DNA of 64,000 nucleotides, taken from Eustoma russellianum. Lineage: Eukaryota > Streptophyta > Magnoliopsida > Gentianales > Gentianaceae. Made by a program: the position numbers and the translations under genes. How positions within the stretch are numbered: position 1 is the stretch's first letter; the number at the start of each line of letters is the position of its first letter. Below are positions 33,442 through 44,799 of this stretch, piece after piece. The stretch covers positions 32,138,407 through 32,202,406 of the forward strand of contig AP025046.1 of assembly GCA_036186865.1 (NCBI GenBank), read 5' to 3'. Under the pieces are notes generated by a model, which searched no databases, was not told where the DNA came from, and was given only the letters and a program-made list of their open reading frames with translations.

Positions 33442-36091
33442 TGTAGCGCCCCAGTCCGATACCGTTATCGGAACCAGTGCACCCGCCGTAGCCTACTATG
33501 AGAACTACGAAGCGTCAAGCAGATCAAGCATACATCCTTCATAATGTAAGTTAAAACCAGCGGAAACGTCATAAAATCTAAACCCTCGTTGTCAATATTA
33601 CAACCAGAAAACTGCAGCGGAAATAAAACTGTTTGTTCATCTAGCCGACATAAGTTTTAGAACAACATAATAACAATGAGTTTCAAACTCAAACAAAATA
33701 GTCCACATCTATCTATCCCCTTGTCCATCATCCCATTGAGCCCACTCGCCGTCGTCTTCGATAAATATCAACTCATAATCAGGCTCACCTGAAAAGGAGA
33801 CAGAATGATTGTTCTTAGCGAAAACTTCGCCAGCAAGTAACCCGTCTATACACCCTACGGAATCACACACGTCGAGTCACCAGTGTATAAAACATTGCCC
33901 AAAAATAAGGTGCTCGGGTTAACAAATAGCATCTTAATAAGAATTACTCAAAACAGATAAAGCACATATGTGAACACAGTTACGAGAACCAACATGTATT
34001 AAAACAACGAATCACATAAGCAAGTCATAGACTAACCACGTTTCTTGCATGTCAAGTCTTATGCTTCGTGTATCATGATGCATGTACTTTTTTAAAATCA
34101 CACACAACACCCATGCATATGTCTTCTTTCATAAACATGTCATGCATGTCATTTCACAAAACATTTCATCACTTTACATATCATATTCTTCGCGTAGCAG
34201 AACTTTATACCCTGTGGGTGATCAGTCCACAGCCATCATAACTTTATACCCCGTGCTGAAAGGTCCACGGCCCCATTACATATATCATATATCCGTGCTG
34301 AAAGGTCCACGGCCCCATTACATATATCATATATCCGTGCTGATAGGTCCACGGCCCCATAAAATACTTCATTTTCCGTGCTGATAGGTCCACGGCACCA
34401 TAACATACTTTATACCCTGCTGTTGATTCACAGATCACGCTCTTTATACCCTGCTTTCGCAGACGTGACTTTTATACCCTGTGATCAACCAGCAGCCATT
34501 TTGTCTTTCGCAAACTTTACCTTTCTTGTTCTTTTGCAAAACATATCTCAAATCAAATACAAGTGCCCATGTCATGATGCAGGATGCACAGATAGCTTCA
34601 TATCAACATGTAGCACACACACACACATACATCTTGTCTATCAAGGATATGGTCTTGCACCTCAAACACTCCCTAAACGTGTTTTACCAAGTCCATTTGT
34701 CTCACTTATTCACTAGAATTCAATCTTATGCTTACTTAATCAAACTTACCATCCACACCTCAAATATACCTCAAATACCCTTGCATTTTATGTTCAAAAG
34801 AAGTGTATAAAGTTACTACACTTACATAGGGCGCTTAAAGGGTCAAAAAGACTTCCAGTACAGTTGGAACGCTACATGAAGCGCCTATAGTGACTTCAAG
34901 CGCCTATACTAGGTGTTCGAAGTGTCCGGGGATGTTCCGTAGACATTGAACGCCTACATGAAGCGCCTAATGTGACATGAAGCGCTTCAAGTAGGTGTTC
35001 GAAGTGTTCGGACGGTTCTAAACTGCAGTTTTTCTGTACGGGAAAGTTCCAGGACACATGGAACGCTACATGAAGCGCCTATAGTGACATGAAGCGCCTC
35101 ATGTAGGCGTTCGAAGTGTTCTGACGATGCCAAACTGCAGTTTTTCTGCAGTAACTTCCACCCAACTCCTTTCTTCTTCAACCCTTCCAGATTCAACACT
35201 TAAAGATCCATCTTAACAACTAGATTCATCATACTTAACATACATCTAATCATGAATTGACGCTTAGTGAATGTCTAACAAGATCCACTCTAAATCTTCA
35301 ATCATTCACCACCTTCAAGAGTTATCATCTACAATACCCAACCAACAAGACTACAACAATGTCATCACTCATCCCTCAATTTCCTGTACTTACTCTCAAC
35401 ATCTAAGTGTATACAATCAACACAAGAGTAGAGCAAGACAAGAAAACACATCAACATATATACTCTCATGGGCATGGTTGACTAACAACAAATACTGCAC
35501 AACTATTTCAGAAATATGGCCCAAAGAACAAGACTTACACCATTAGCAACAAGACTTACACGTAACAAAGCATGTATGATAGACAAGACAAGAATACTAA
35601 TGTGTGATTCATATTTTCTCTTTGTAAGAACATAGGGCCTAAAGGTATAAAATTTTGCGTAAAGCGTATAGAAAGATTACTTGCCTTGAATTCTAGATAA
35701 GCTTACGGATTTACTGCAGAACCTTGATGAGAATTGAACCTAGAATGGCCTTCTCCTTCCGTTCCTTCCTCTCTTCTTCTTCCTTTTCCTCTCTTTCCCT
35801 TTTCTCTCTTTTCCTCTCCTTTTTCCTGCGTTTTCCCTCACCCTTTTTGATGTTAAAACCGTCCCCCCTTAATGCCAATGGGGAGTTATACCAAAGTGTG
35901 GTGTAACTCCCCTATCTTTAGTAGGGGCTTTTATGCAATTACCCGTAATTACCTTTAATTCTAATTCTAACCCCTTTTCTTACTTTCTATATTTAAATAA
36001 CTAAATACTACAATCTACCTCATTAATTAAATTGAATTCAAGGTTGACCTAGAGTGTTGAAAGTCGTGTTTAAAAGTCACGGGGTGTAACA
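33442..36091 (-). repeat. Right LTR (5' LTR) of the Tekay element
   Basis: TGTAGCGCCCC at 33442 to GTGTAACA at 36091, nearly identical to 25955-28600, with the same internal repeats (34250-34410 and 34820-35150) and the U5 motif at 33475-33490. Transcription of the element should start within it, but no start site can be fixed by eye. Confidence 0.93.
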
Positions 36092-36446
36092 GAGGAGAAG
36101 GAGACTTTCCTTTCTTAGCTTTGTTGCCTTTGTGCCTTTTCCAAATGTAGCTTCCTTTAATGAACTACTTAGTTTAATTAACTAAGTACTTCACTTAATG
36201 AACTAGTTTAGTTCATTAGTAGTGGCACCTGAAAATAGTATAAACACAACAAATATTTGCCATATGATGTAAGCTTTAACGCTTTATGGCTCGTTAGTAC
36301 GGCAACATTATATATGAGCTAAATAAGGCAAGTAATAAGCCATATATCATGCACACGTTTGTACACATTTATATCATGCACACGTTTTATGTCATGCTCA
36401 TTTAAATCACATATTTTGAAATCACTCAAACTCCTTTTTCTCTACA
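36092..36446 (-). repeat. Right LTR of the Sirevirus, right part
   Basis: It begins with the second gagga duplication and continues the Sirevirus LTR (matches about 5325-5683 of the left LTR) to the terminal CTCTACA at 36446. The duplication gactg follows. Confidence 0.88.
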
Positions 36447-36616
36447 GACTGGACAATGTTTTGGATGCAGCAAGGATGGTCACCTGATTAGGGATTGCCC
36501 AGAAAGAGGAGCGCAGCAACAGCAACAATAGCCAAAGAACCAGCGACCACATGCGAATGCAAGGGTGCACGTCATGACAGAAGCAGATGTTGAGGAGACG
36601 ACAGACGTAGTGACTA

Positions 36617-36698
36617 GTAAGTTCTAAAGTTTTACACCTTCAATACGTTTTACTTATACATGCCTATAATGTTGCTTAGTTAAATGTGCATGATTCAG
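36617..36698 (+). other. Probable intron between gag and protease, outer element
   Basis: 82 nt with donor GTAAGTTCTA and acceptor TGATTCAG, AT-rich. Removal keeps the frame across ..TDVVT and TILVCSIPANV. The young Tekay element has uninterrupted ..TDVVAGAILVNKVPANV at this place. Confidence 0.75.
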
Positions 36699-37539
36699 GA
36701 ACTATCTTAGTATGTAGCATACCTGCAAATGTGTTGTTCGACAGTGGCGCCAGCCACTCATTTATCTCAAGAAAGTTTTCTAAGAATATCGATCATAATT
36801 CAGTCAGACTAGAATCACCCTATAGAGTACAAGCAGCTGGTGATCAGGTGCTTGTCTCTCATCGTATCTTTCGAAATTGCGTGCTGGAGTTCGATGAACA
36901 ACGTTTTGAAGCCGACTTGATTCATATACCCATGAGCAATTTCGATGTGATCCTTGAAATGGATTGGCTCTCAAGGAACCATGCTCACATCGATTGCTGA
37001 AGTAGGCAAGTTATAATCAAGGACCCAGCTCGAGACGAAGTGTCATTTCAAGGAGGATCTAAGTTAAAGAAACCATCCAAGAAAGTTTTTGTTAACGCGG
37101 CTCGTGCCAGCCGAGCGTTGAAGAAAGGCTATGAAGGATTCTTTGTTTATGTCCTAAGTGCTGAGCAAGCGAGTCCCACCCTTGCTCAAGTTCCGGTTGT
37201 CAATGAATACCCTGATGTCTTTCCAGACGAATTACCTGGACTACCTCCTGATCGCGAAATTGCCTTCGAGATAAACCTTGTCCCAGGAGCTGAACCCATA
37301 CCAAAAGCCCCATATCGGATGGCTCCTGTAGAACTGAAAGAGCTAAAGGACCAGTTACACGAACTGCTAGAGAAGAAGCTCATTCGCCCCAGCGTTTCAC
37401 CTTGGGGTGCTCCTGTGTTATTCGTGAAGAAGAAGATGGAAGTATGCGCTTATGCATTGATTACCGGGAACTCAACAAAACCACCATAAAGAATAAGTAC
37501 CCATTGCCCCGGATAGACAACTTATTTGATCAACTCAGG

Positions 37540-37612
37540 GTACGTAACTAACAAGTTCTAGTTCAATTAAGGTTTAAATTTCCAAAACCCTATCTAAAGA
37601 ATCTTAATGCAG
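37540..37612 (+). other. Probable intron within RT, outer element
   Basis: 73 nt with donor GTACGTAACTAAC and acceptor CTTAATGCAG. Removal joins NLFDQLR to GSRIFSKIDL, as in FDQLKGAKIFSKIDL, which is uninterrupted in the young Tekay element. Confidence 0.8.
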
Positions 37613-39612
37613 GGATCTCGAATCTTCAGTAAGATTGACCTGTGATCGGGATACTTTCAATTGAAAATTAAGGCCGAAGATGTTCCAAAGACTGCCTTCA
37701 GGACACGCTATGTACACTACGAATTTTTAGTCATGCCTTTTAGCTTAATCAACGCTCCTGCCGCCATTATGGATCTCATGAATCGAGTTTTTCAGGACCA
37801 ATTTGGCAAGTTCGTAGTGGTCTTCATAGACAACATTTTGATATATTCACCAGATGAGGAGACTCATGCAGCCCATTTGAGGACAGTTCTGAATATTCTA
37901 AGAGGAAGACAGTTGTACGCAAAATTTAGCAAATGCGAGTTTTGGCTGCGAAGTGTATCCTTCCTCGGCCATGTTATATCAGAAGATGAGATTTCATTAG
38001 ATCCCAAGAAAATTAAAGCTATCAAAGAATGGCCCAGACCAACAAACGTTACCGAAGTGAGAAGTTTCCTTGGGCTAGCAGGATATTATCGGAAATTTGT
38101 GGAAGGATTTTCGAGGATAGCTGGTCCCCTCACCAGATTGACCCAAAGGAAAACCAAGTTTGAGTGGAGTGCCGACTGTGAAAAGAGTTTCTCGAAGTTA
38201 AAATCAAAGTTGACATCCGCCCCTATCTTAGCTCAGTCCACTCCTGGCGAGAAATACATGGTGTACAGCGATGCTTCGAAGAATGGTCTTGGATGTGTCC
38301 TTATGCAGAGAGATAAAGTGAGAGCTTATGCATCCCGACAGTTAAATCCATTCGAGCAAAACTACCCCATTCACGATCATGAACTTGCCGCAGTGGTTTT
38401 TGCATTTAAGATATGGAGACATTACTTGTATGGTGAGAAGTGTGAGATCTATACAGACCACAAAAGCTTAAAGTATCTCTTTACCCAGAAGGAGCTAAAC
38501 ATGCGGTAGCGAAGATGGCTCGAGTTGATTAAAGATTACGACCTTTCCATTCAATACCACCCTAGGAAAGCTAATAAAGTTGCTGATGCGTTAAGTCGAA
38601 AGACAAGTCACCCATGTCAACCACCTCTTCAGCGAGATATGGAAGAGTTTGGCCTAGAAGAAGTTGATTCAGTGGATGAAGTTCTCACCAAGTTGGTTCT
38701 TATTCCATCACTGGTTGATAAGATTAAGGAGGCTCAAGGGAATGATGCGGCCTTAAGGAAGATCAAGGAGAGGATGAAAGATAAGCCACAAAATGACTTT
38801 GAAGTTCGTAGCGATGACAGTCTGTGGTACCAAGGACGGTTGTGTGCACCTGAGAGCAAAGGAATTAAAGACGAAGTCTTGATGGAAGCCCACAACTCAC
38901 GACTATCTATACACCCTGGAGCTAACAAGATGTATCAGGATCTCAAATAAAGATTTTGGTGGCACGGCATGAAACAACAAATAGCTGAATTTGTTGAGAG
39001 ATGTTTGGTTTGTCAAAGAGTAAAGGCTGAACACCAAAGACCTGCTAGACTACTACAACCCTTAGAAGTACCAGAATGGAAATGGGACCATGTTGCCATG
39101 GATTTTGTGACTGACCTACCCAGGACTAAGTATGGAAATGATGCTATATGGGTCATTGTGGATCGTCTAACCAAGTCTGCTCACTTTTTAGCCATGTCGA
39201 TTAAAGCATCTATAGAGAAGTTGGCCTCTATGTACATTGATCAGATTGTTTATTTACATGGAAAACCCATAAGTATCGTATGCGATCGTGATCCCCATTT
39301 TACCTCGAGATTCTGGACAGCCTTTCAAAAGGCAATGGGCACGGAGATCAGAATGAGTTCCGCTTTCCATCCACAAACTGGTGGCCAATCCGAAAGAACA
39401 ATTCAAACCCTTGAAGACATGCTTCGTGCTTGCAATCTTGACTTTGGAGGAAGCTGGGATAAAAGTCTTAAGCTAGTCGAGTTTTCCTACAATAACAGCT
39501 TTCATAGATCCATCGGGATGGCACCATATGAAGCATTGTATGGGCAAAAATGTCCATCACCACTTTATTGGGACGAGATTGGAGATAAGATCTATACGGG
39601 ACCCGACCTTGC

Positions 39613-40409
39613 TGTGGATTGATCACCCAAAGGGTATAACGTTCTGCTACGCGAAGAATATGATAAGAAGAATTGTGAAAAGTTTTGTGAAATGACACAT
39701 ATGACATGTTTACGAAAGAAAACATATGCATGGATTTTGTGTGTGGTTTTAAAGGAGTACATGCATCATGTGTCATGAAGCGTAAGACTTGACACACAAG
39801 AATTGACATTCGCAAATGATCTGTTTATGTAGTACGTTTTGATAGATACATGTTTGCTCCATATTCGCGTATCATTTATGTGATTTATTTGGTTTTGATG
39901 AATTGTTATAAAGATGTTATTTGCTAACCCGGACACCTTATTTTGGGCAATGATTTATATACTGGTGACTTGTCGTGTGTGGTCCCATAAGGTGTATAGA
40001 CATGTTACTTGCTAGCGATGTTTTATATAAGAATAGATACCCCATCTGCTTTTCGGGTGAGCCGGAGTACGAGATGATATTTATAGAAGACAACGGCAAG
40101 TGGGCTCATTGGGATGATGGTCATTAGAGTGGACAGGCTTACACCAATTCTCTTTTTAAGATGAAAGACTTAATATTTAATGTTTTTATTGATGAATACT
40201 TTAGACATTTCCCTTTCTACGTTTCTTTTCCGCTGTATTGTATTTGGTTATATTATGGTTATTGAAGTTTTAATTTTTACGACGTTTCCGCAGATTTATC
40301 TTACGTCATGGATGATGGGTCTTGATCTGCTTTGACGCTTCATAGTTCTTGTAGCAGACTAAGACGGATACACTGATACCGATGTCCATTATCGAGCCGG
40401 GGCACTACA
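39613..40409 (+). repeat. 5'-truncated gypsy LTR fragment
   Basis: It matches the reverse complement of the Tekay LTR at about 26740-25955 (TTCTGCTACGCGAAGAATATGAT.. to ..GGGGCACTACA). It is related but diverged, and it does not match the end of the outer element's own LTR at 1-1627. It ends CTACA at 40409. It may be the 3' remnant of another Tekay-family LTR that replaced the end of the outer element by deletion. Confidence 0.8.
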
Positions 40410-41900
40410 GAAATCTTCCATGATAACCTAGGGTTAGTTTCCATATAGGTTGCTTTGGTATATTTGGTCCTGCCATAGTGTTGTTCTTCTACGTTTAGCC
40501 ATACACCACAATGAGAAAGATAATATTCTTGTGAGGAAGTTTTGTAGTGAATTCACAAGTGATACTCTGCTCCTCACAGTGAATGATTTGGCCTTCAAAA
40601 AGATTTTGGTTCCAACCAATCCATATCCTTGCCACAAAGTTTGAAAGAGTATTATGAGTAGCCTCACATCCTCTAAAGACTCTGTTACTGAACTTTCCAT
40701 AGTTTTGTTTCCTTTAACTTCCACTAGTCTAATGATACTTATAGCTTTTTCTTTTATGTATTCCTTGACCTCTTTTTGTTTCAAGGGGGGATTCAACCTT
40801 CTTATATTCTAACAGACTAAATCATATTTTGGATTCAGCCTCCCTTCTACTCTTATTCCTTCTATAATGTTTAATTGAGGAAGAACTACTGTTTCTATCT
40901 GTGTGTGTCAGATTCCTATTGCTTCTGACTCCCATTGTCCTCTCCCATAACATTAGGTGGACCCCCTTTAGTCACTGCAGAATTCATCTTAGTAACTATT
41001 CTCTGTTTAAGGATTGGTTGTTCCTTCCTTTATGAAAAACATTGTTGGTGTGGTCTTCCTCAGAGCTAGTGGAGCAAAATCAATCTGATCATATTTGGTG
41101 TTTTCTTCCTTGGTCCTACTTGTGTATGGCATTGGTCCTATTTGTGTGTCTGGCATGCTCTGTCAAACTTAATTTATTTTCCTTATCGTCCCTATCTTCG
41201 ATCTTTAAGTTATCACCTTTATATTCAGCCTCTAAGGATAAGTCACTACTTCTAAGAGAGTTTTTTTAAATCAGTAGGTGTTGGTGAAGCTGAGTCAAAA
41301 ACTTCATCACTGTTATGTTTGAGACCTTTATCCTCCTTAAGCTTATCTTTATGTTGATCAGTGCTTAGCGTTGGAACAATGGAGCCCACATATCCACACT
41401 ATCCCTATCGAGTAAGAGGCTAAATTTATTCGGACTGTTCATATATGAGACATGGTAAGGATTAGAATTAGTAATTTTCCCTACTAGTTTGAGGATTTGG
41501 TTTACTAATTGGTCTTTTGTGAGTTATAGTCTGATAGGAAACCAAGTTTAGGAGGGCTTTCACCTCTAGTGTGTTTTTCCTCTTCCACAATTTTAGACTT
41601 ACCTTTATCCAGGTGTTCAAAGTTTCTAGCAATTGGGTCAAGACTCCTGTTCCTCTATATCGTCTACACCCATTTATTTTTAGCTTTCCCTCCTACTTTC
41701 GTATTTATTGCCTAGTTGCCTACTTTAGGAGTTGTCTTACCTGTTGGAAAGGTGTCACTAGCCTGCGAGGGCTTGGGTTTACATGAATGTTCAAATGTTT
41801 TACATATAAAACATAGGATGGGCATCTACTGATAGATGACTTCTTGGATACATTCATTCCTATGTTCATTAGTGAAAATTACAGTTTTAAGGGGTGGTTC
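40410..41900 (-). pseudogene. LINE (L1-type) remnant: ORF1 end and endonuclease start
   Basis: Read from 41900 leftward: a Y-W-P..C..C..F.H knuckle-like region (about 41850-41780) as in plant LINE ORF1 proteins, then unrecognised linker. An apurinic-endonuclease-type start (NIRRLNPPLKQKEVKEYIKEK, then IIRLVEV) lies at about 40810-40690 and continues in broken frames to a VYGLN-like region near 40490. Catalytic residues downstream, RT and RNase H are missing. Stops and frameshifts throughout. It is bounded by an LTR fragment on the left and an LTR start on the right. Confidence 0.62.
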
Positions 41901-43440
41901 TGTAGCGTCCCTCCCGGAACAAGGATTTCGACACTGTGCACCCGCTGTACTCTACTACAAAAGGCACAAGGTGTCTATATTATACATGTGCATATCAACA
42001 TGAATCGTAAATCGAGATAGCAAAATCAAAATAAAGATAAACATATGACATGCATAATCATAAAAATCGTTATAAGTGCGTACAAATCATAATGTGCAAT
42101 GTCTCAAAATAATCTAAGTACATCATGATCAAAACCCAAATATCCAGTACATAATTCCAGCCTACATCTCAGCTCACGGATACTCTAGTCGGGGTCTTTC
42201 TCCATGAACAAGGCGTCAGAGTCCTTGTTCTCTACAATGTGATAAGGCAAGTAATGAGCGATAACACTAATCGTCCAGCAAGTAATCCATCTAGATACGT
42301 CATGTGGGTCATGCATATGAGACGGGGTAATGAAATAACTATACGTAAATAATGAACAAAACATTTCAGGTCTCCAACTTTATGAAATAAAGTGCGTAAC
42401 AGAAATGTAAGTAAATATATGTAACATCTATATCATCATCAAAGTAACCATTCTATGCTATAAGTCCTAAGAACGCCATTTCTATGCATACCCATACTAA
42501 AGTCTCAATCTATGTCTAAGATAGTCACATACTTAGTCTCATCATCTAGATGTATTCAAATACCTATACGAGTCATGTAAATACGATATACTTACGATGC
42601 GATGTCATAAATGATGCCATAAAAATTCTATAACGATGAATGATAAAACATGGTGTTCATATTCATTTTCTATAAGCATGTTCAAGACATAACATTTTCA
42701 TAAACATGACATTTTTATATGATGGCCATAGCACTTTACTTTGCACGTGAATGATATCGTCGTAGTAACGGAATATCCCCAATATAGTCACATGTACAAA
42801 ATATGAATCCTGATGAGTAAACATGGTATTACATGATAGTGTACATACACTAACGGTGACCCGATATGCCAGAGATCACTTGCCCCCGACAAGGTGATAC
42901 ACCCGGCCTATAAAGAATCACACTATATGCCCACGATATCAACCCCACTAAAGTTCCAATATGGTGATGGCCTCCGATCATCGATAACATACGATATGCC
43001 CATAATACCAACCATATCGGACATGGTATTATGATGGTCTCCGAATAATCAAATACACATGATAAACATGTCATGATATATCTGACTATACGATATAATT
43101 CGATAAGCAAGGATGAACTTTTAAAAACGTTTCATGATATGAACATGGATGCATTAGACTACTTAGCTATTCCACAATATTTATACAGTAACACTTTCTC
43201 ATTTTTTTCAAGTCCTACAGCCCAACAAACCTACACATAATCCATGCCTTAAACCATGAAAATACACCCTATTTCTCCACCCAAGGCTCTCGGCCAATAC
43301 ACCCAAAAAATCCCACCTTTTCCTTTATTTTATCCTTCCATATTTCTTTTAAATATACATATTACTCTTAATACATCGTTTTTCATATCCCCCATATTTC
43401 TTAATACTTCATTTTTCATATTCCATATTTCTTAATCCAT
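41901..43440 (-). repeat. Gypsy LTR fragment, minus orientation
   Basis: TGTAGCGTCCC at 41901 with U5 core GTGCACCCGC at 41936-41945. It then runs collinear with the first ~2 kb of the LTRs at 50699 and 55275 (for example the GAGACGGGGTAA block at 42324 and the GGTGAC..ATGCC block at 42855). Short CCGG-type repeats lie at 42850-43030. The far end is lost; from about 43200 to 43440 the sequence is AT-rich with TTTCATAT repeats and cannot be assigned, and the LINE starts near 43445. Confidence 0.75.
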
Positions 43441-43499
43441 TCTGCACACACGATTACGGAATCGATGCTCAACCCTACACAGCCGCCGCCTACTGCTGC

Positions 43500-44799
43500 G
43501 TGCCACCGAAAACTTATGCTTCATTGTTTTCATCCTCTCCTGCAATCATGGCATTGAAGCCCACTATGAAATTCAAGGGTGGTCTAATGATCATGTTTAC
43601 GGATGAGGAAATACAATCACTAGCGGCGCCATATAGATTTACATTAGTGGGAACGTTTTGGTATGGTCGTCCACCTATTGCTACGATCCGATCGACTATT
43701 GATCGCGTGGGCTTCGCGGGGTTGGTTAAGGTTGGATTATTGGACACAACTCATGTACTGCTGTATTTTTATCATGAACAAGATTACTTCTGATGTTTTT
43801 CACATCATAGTTGGATGATTGCGGGAAAACATATGCGCGTCACCAAGTGGACGCCCGATTACGATCCTGCCGTTGAAGTTCCAATTGTTTTGATATGGGT
43901 ATCGTTTCTTGGCCTTCCTATTCACTTTCATCGTAAAGATGCACTTTTTAATATAGCACAAATGTTGGGCTCACCCCTCAAACTCGATGTGTCTACTACT
44001 GCCGTTAACCGTCCTTTTGTGGCTTGCATATGCATTGAACTGGATATTTCAAAGGAGTTGCCACAAAAGGTCTATATACAGGTCTCGAAAAAAATCATTG
44101 CTCAAAGTATCGAGCATGAAGATTTGCCATCATACTTCACTGACTGCTGTATGTTAGGACACGTAAAAGCTTATTGCGACAAATAAGTATCAACAAATTC
44201 TGATCGTGAACATATGATTTAGCATCTGGTAGTCAAAACCAAAGACAAGAAACAGATGAATAAAGGGAAAAGCCAACGTTGGACACCAAAGAAAGCACCT
44301 TCTGCTCCTGATTTGAATAATACAGCGCCTACGGCAGGTGACACACAGTTTGAGACCTAATTGTTGCCTAATATCATAGTGCCAGAATAGTCACCATCTC
44401 CTGATTTGGCTGGAATAGTCACCATCTCCTGATTTGGCTGCAGCGATAGATTTTACAGATGTTCAAGAGCTTTCATGTTTAAAAGGAATCGATGATTGCC
44501 TGTTAGGGGATATTGCAATACCAAACGACGTTCCCTCTCATTCGAATAGTGAGCTGATACTTCCTTTAGATGTTAATCGCCTAGATGAACAGGATCACGA
44601 CATTTACACGGGTATGGCTAATATTTTTAAAGCAGAATATTTAGATAGCATTCGTCTAGGCGCTGAAGATGGAGTAGCCCTGGAGTCCGGCGTGGGCCCT
44701 CGTCTCCTTCGACAGGCACAGCAGGCAGTCCCTATCACGCCGCGTATAACCAGGTTACGGGTAGCTCACCTCTCTAATTCTTTTGATTCTTTATCTTAA
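43500..44799 (+). pseudogene. LINE ORF1 (DUF4283 RNA-binding protein), one stop
   Basis: The frame from 43500 (ATG candidate 43548) gives KFKGGLMIMFTDEEIQSLAAPYRFTLVGTF and VGLLDTTHVLLYFYHEQDYF, a TGA at 43791, then SHHSWMIAGKHMRVTKWTPDYDP and LIWVSFLGLPIHF. A degenerate CCHC-type knuckle ..YFTDCCMLGHVKAYC follows, with the first Cys replaced by Phe. The frame ends at a TAA (44184-44186). A further open stretch 44434-44799 reads to a TAA overlapping the ORF2 start. Such ORF1 proteins bind LINE RNA. Confidence 0.82.

Larger units (their letters stand above)
25955..36091 (-). mobile_element. Young, nearly intact Tekay-type Ty3/gypsy chromovirus
   Basis: It is 10137 bp with 5-bp target duplication gagga (25950-25954 and 36092-36096). 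LTRs of 2646 and 2650 bp differ by about six substitutions and two 2-bp indels seen by eye, so insertion was recent. Minus-strand order: LTR, primer site, gag, protease, RT, RNase H, integrase, chromodomain, hairpin, polypurine tract, LTR. Only one intron and one stop codon interrupt the coding frame. It is the most plausible source of trans-acting proteins for relatives in this window (inference). Confidence 0.94.
2946..36446 (-). mobile_element. Sirevirus-type Ty1/copia retrotransposon containing two nested gypsy elements
   Basis: The element starts TGTAGGATC at 2946 and ends CTCTACA at 36446. Both sides carry the direct duplication gactg (2941-2945 and 36447-36451). Gag, protease, integrase, RT and RNase H read on the minus strand in copia order. 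Sirevirus affiliation is inferred from the large LTR, the GAG knuckle CYECGKLGHLSYDCP and several polypurine tracts before the 3' LTR. Two insertions interrupt it: 9024-22779 in the gag-pol junction and 25955-36091 in the right LTR. All reading frames are broken. The right LTR is rearranged, and the gag N-terminus and primer site are lost. Confidence 0.88.
1..39612 (+). mobile_element. Old outer Ty3/gypsy (Tekay/Del-like) element, split by a Sirevirus
   Basis: The partial 5' LTR, primer site and gag lie at 1-2940. The gag knuckle, protease, RT, RNase H and integrase continue at 36452-39612. The interruption (2946-36446) is a Sirevirus flanked by the 5-bp duplication gactg, and the gag zinc-knuckle region reads on across the two flanks. 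The copy is dead: it has several stops and frameshifts, and the RT active site reads FIDN instead of FIDD. It is cut off inside integrase at 39612, so the end of integrase, any chromodomain and its own 3' LTR are missing. The Tekay assignment rests on close similarity of pol to the element at 25955-36091. Confidence 0.88.
36452..39612 (+). pseudogene. Gag knuckle and Pol of the outer Tekay-like element, broken
   Basis: CCHC knuckle CFGCSKDGHLIRDC (about 36460-36500), protease LFDSGASHSFIS (36738), and RT with YRMAPVEL and PSVSPWGAPVLFV. RNase H has SDASKNGLGCVLM and TDHKSLKYLF; integrase has CLVCQRVKAEHQRP, MDFV, CDRD and GGQSERT. Two GT-AG introns are proposed (36617-36698, 37540-37612). Breaks: TAG in gag (about 36529), TGA at 36998, a 1-bp deletion near 37430, TGA at about 37642, TAG at 38507 and TAA at 38948. 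Most stops fit C-to-T change of CGA or CAR codons. FIDN replaces FIDD, removing a catalytic Asp of RT. Integrase ends abruptly at PDLAVD, where an LTR fragment begins. Confidence 0.9.

Noticed and set aside
43514..43747. Minus-strand open frame over LINE ORF1
   Set aside because: It is an antisense shadow of the DUF4283 coding region.
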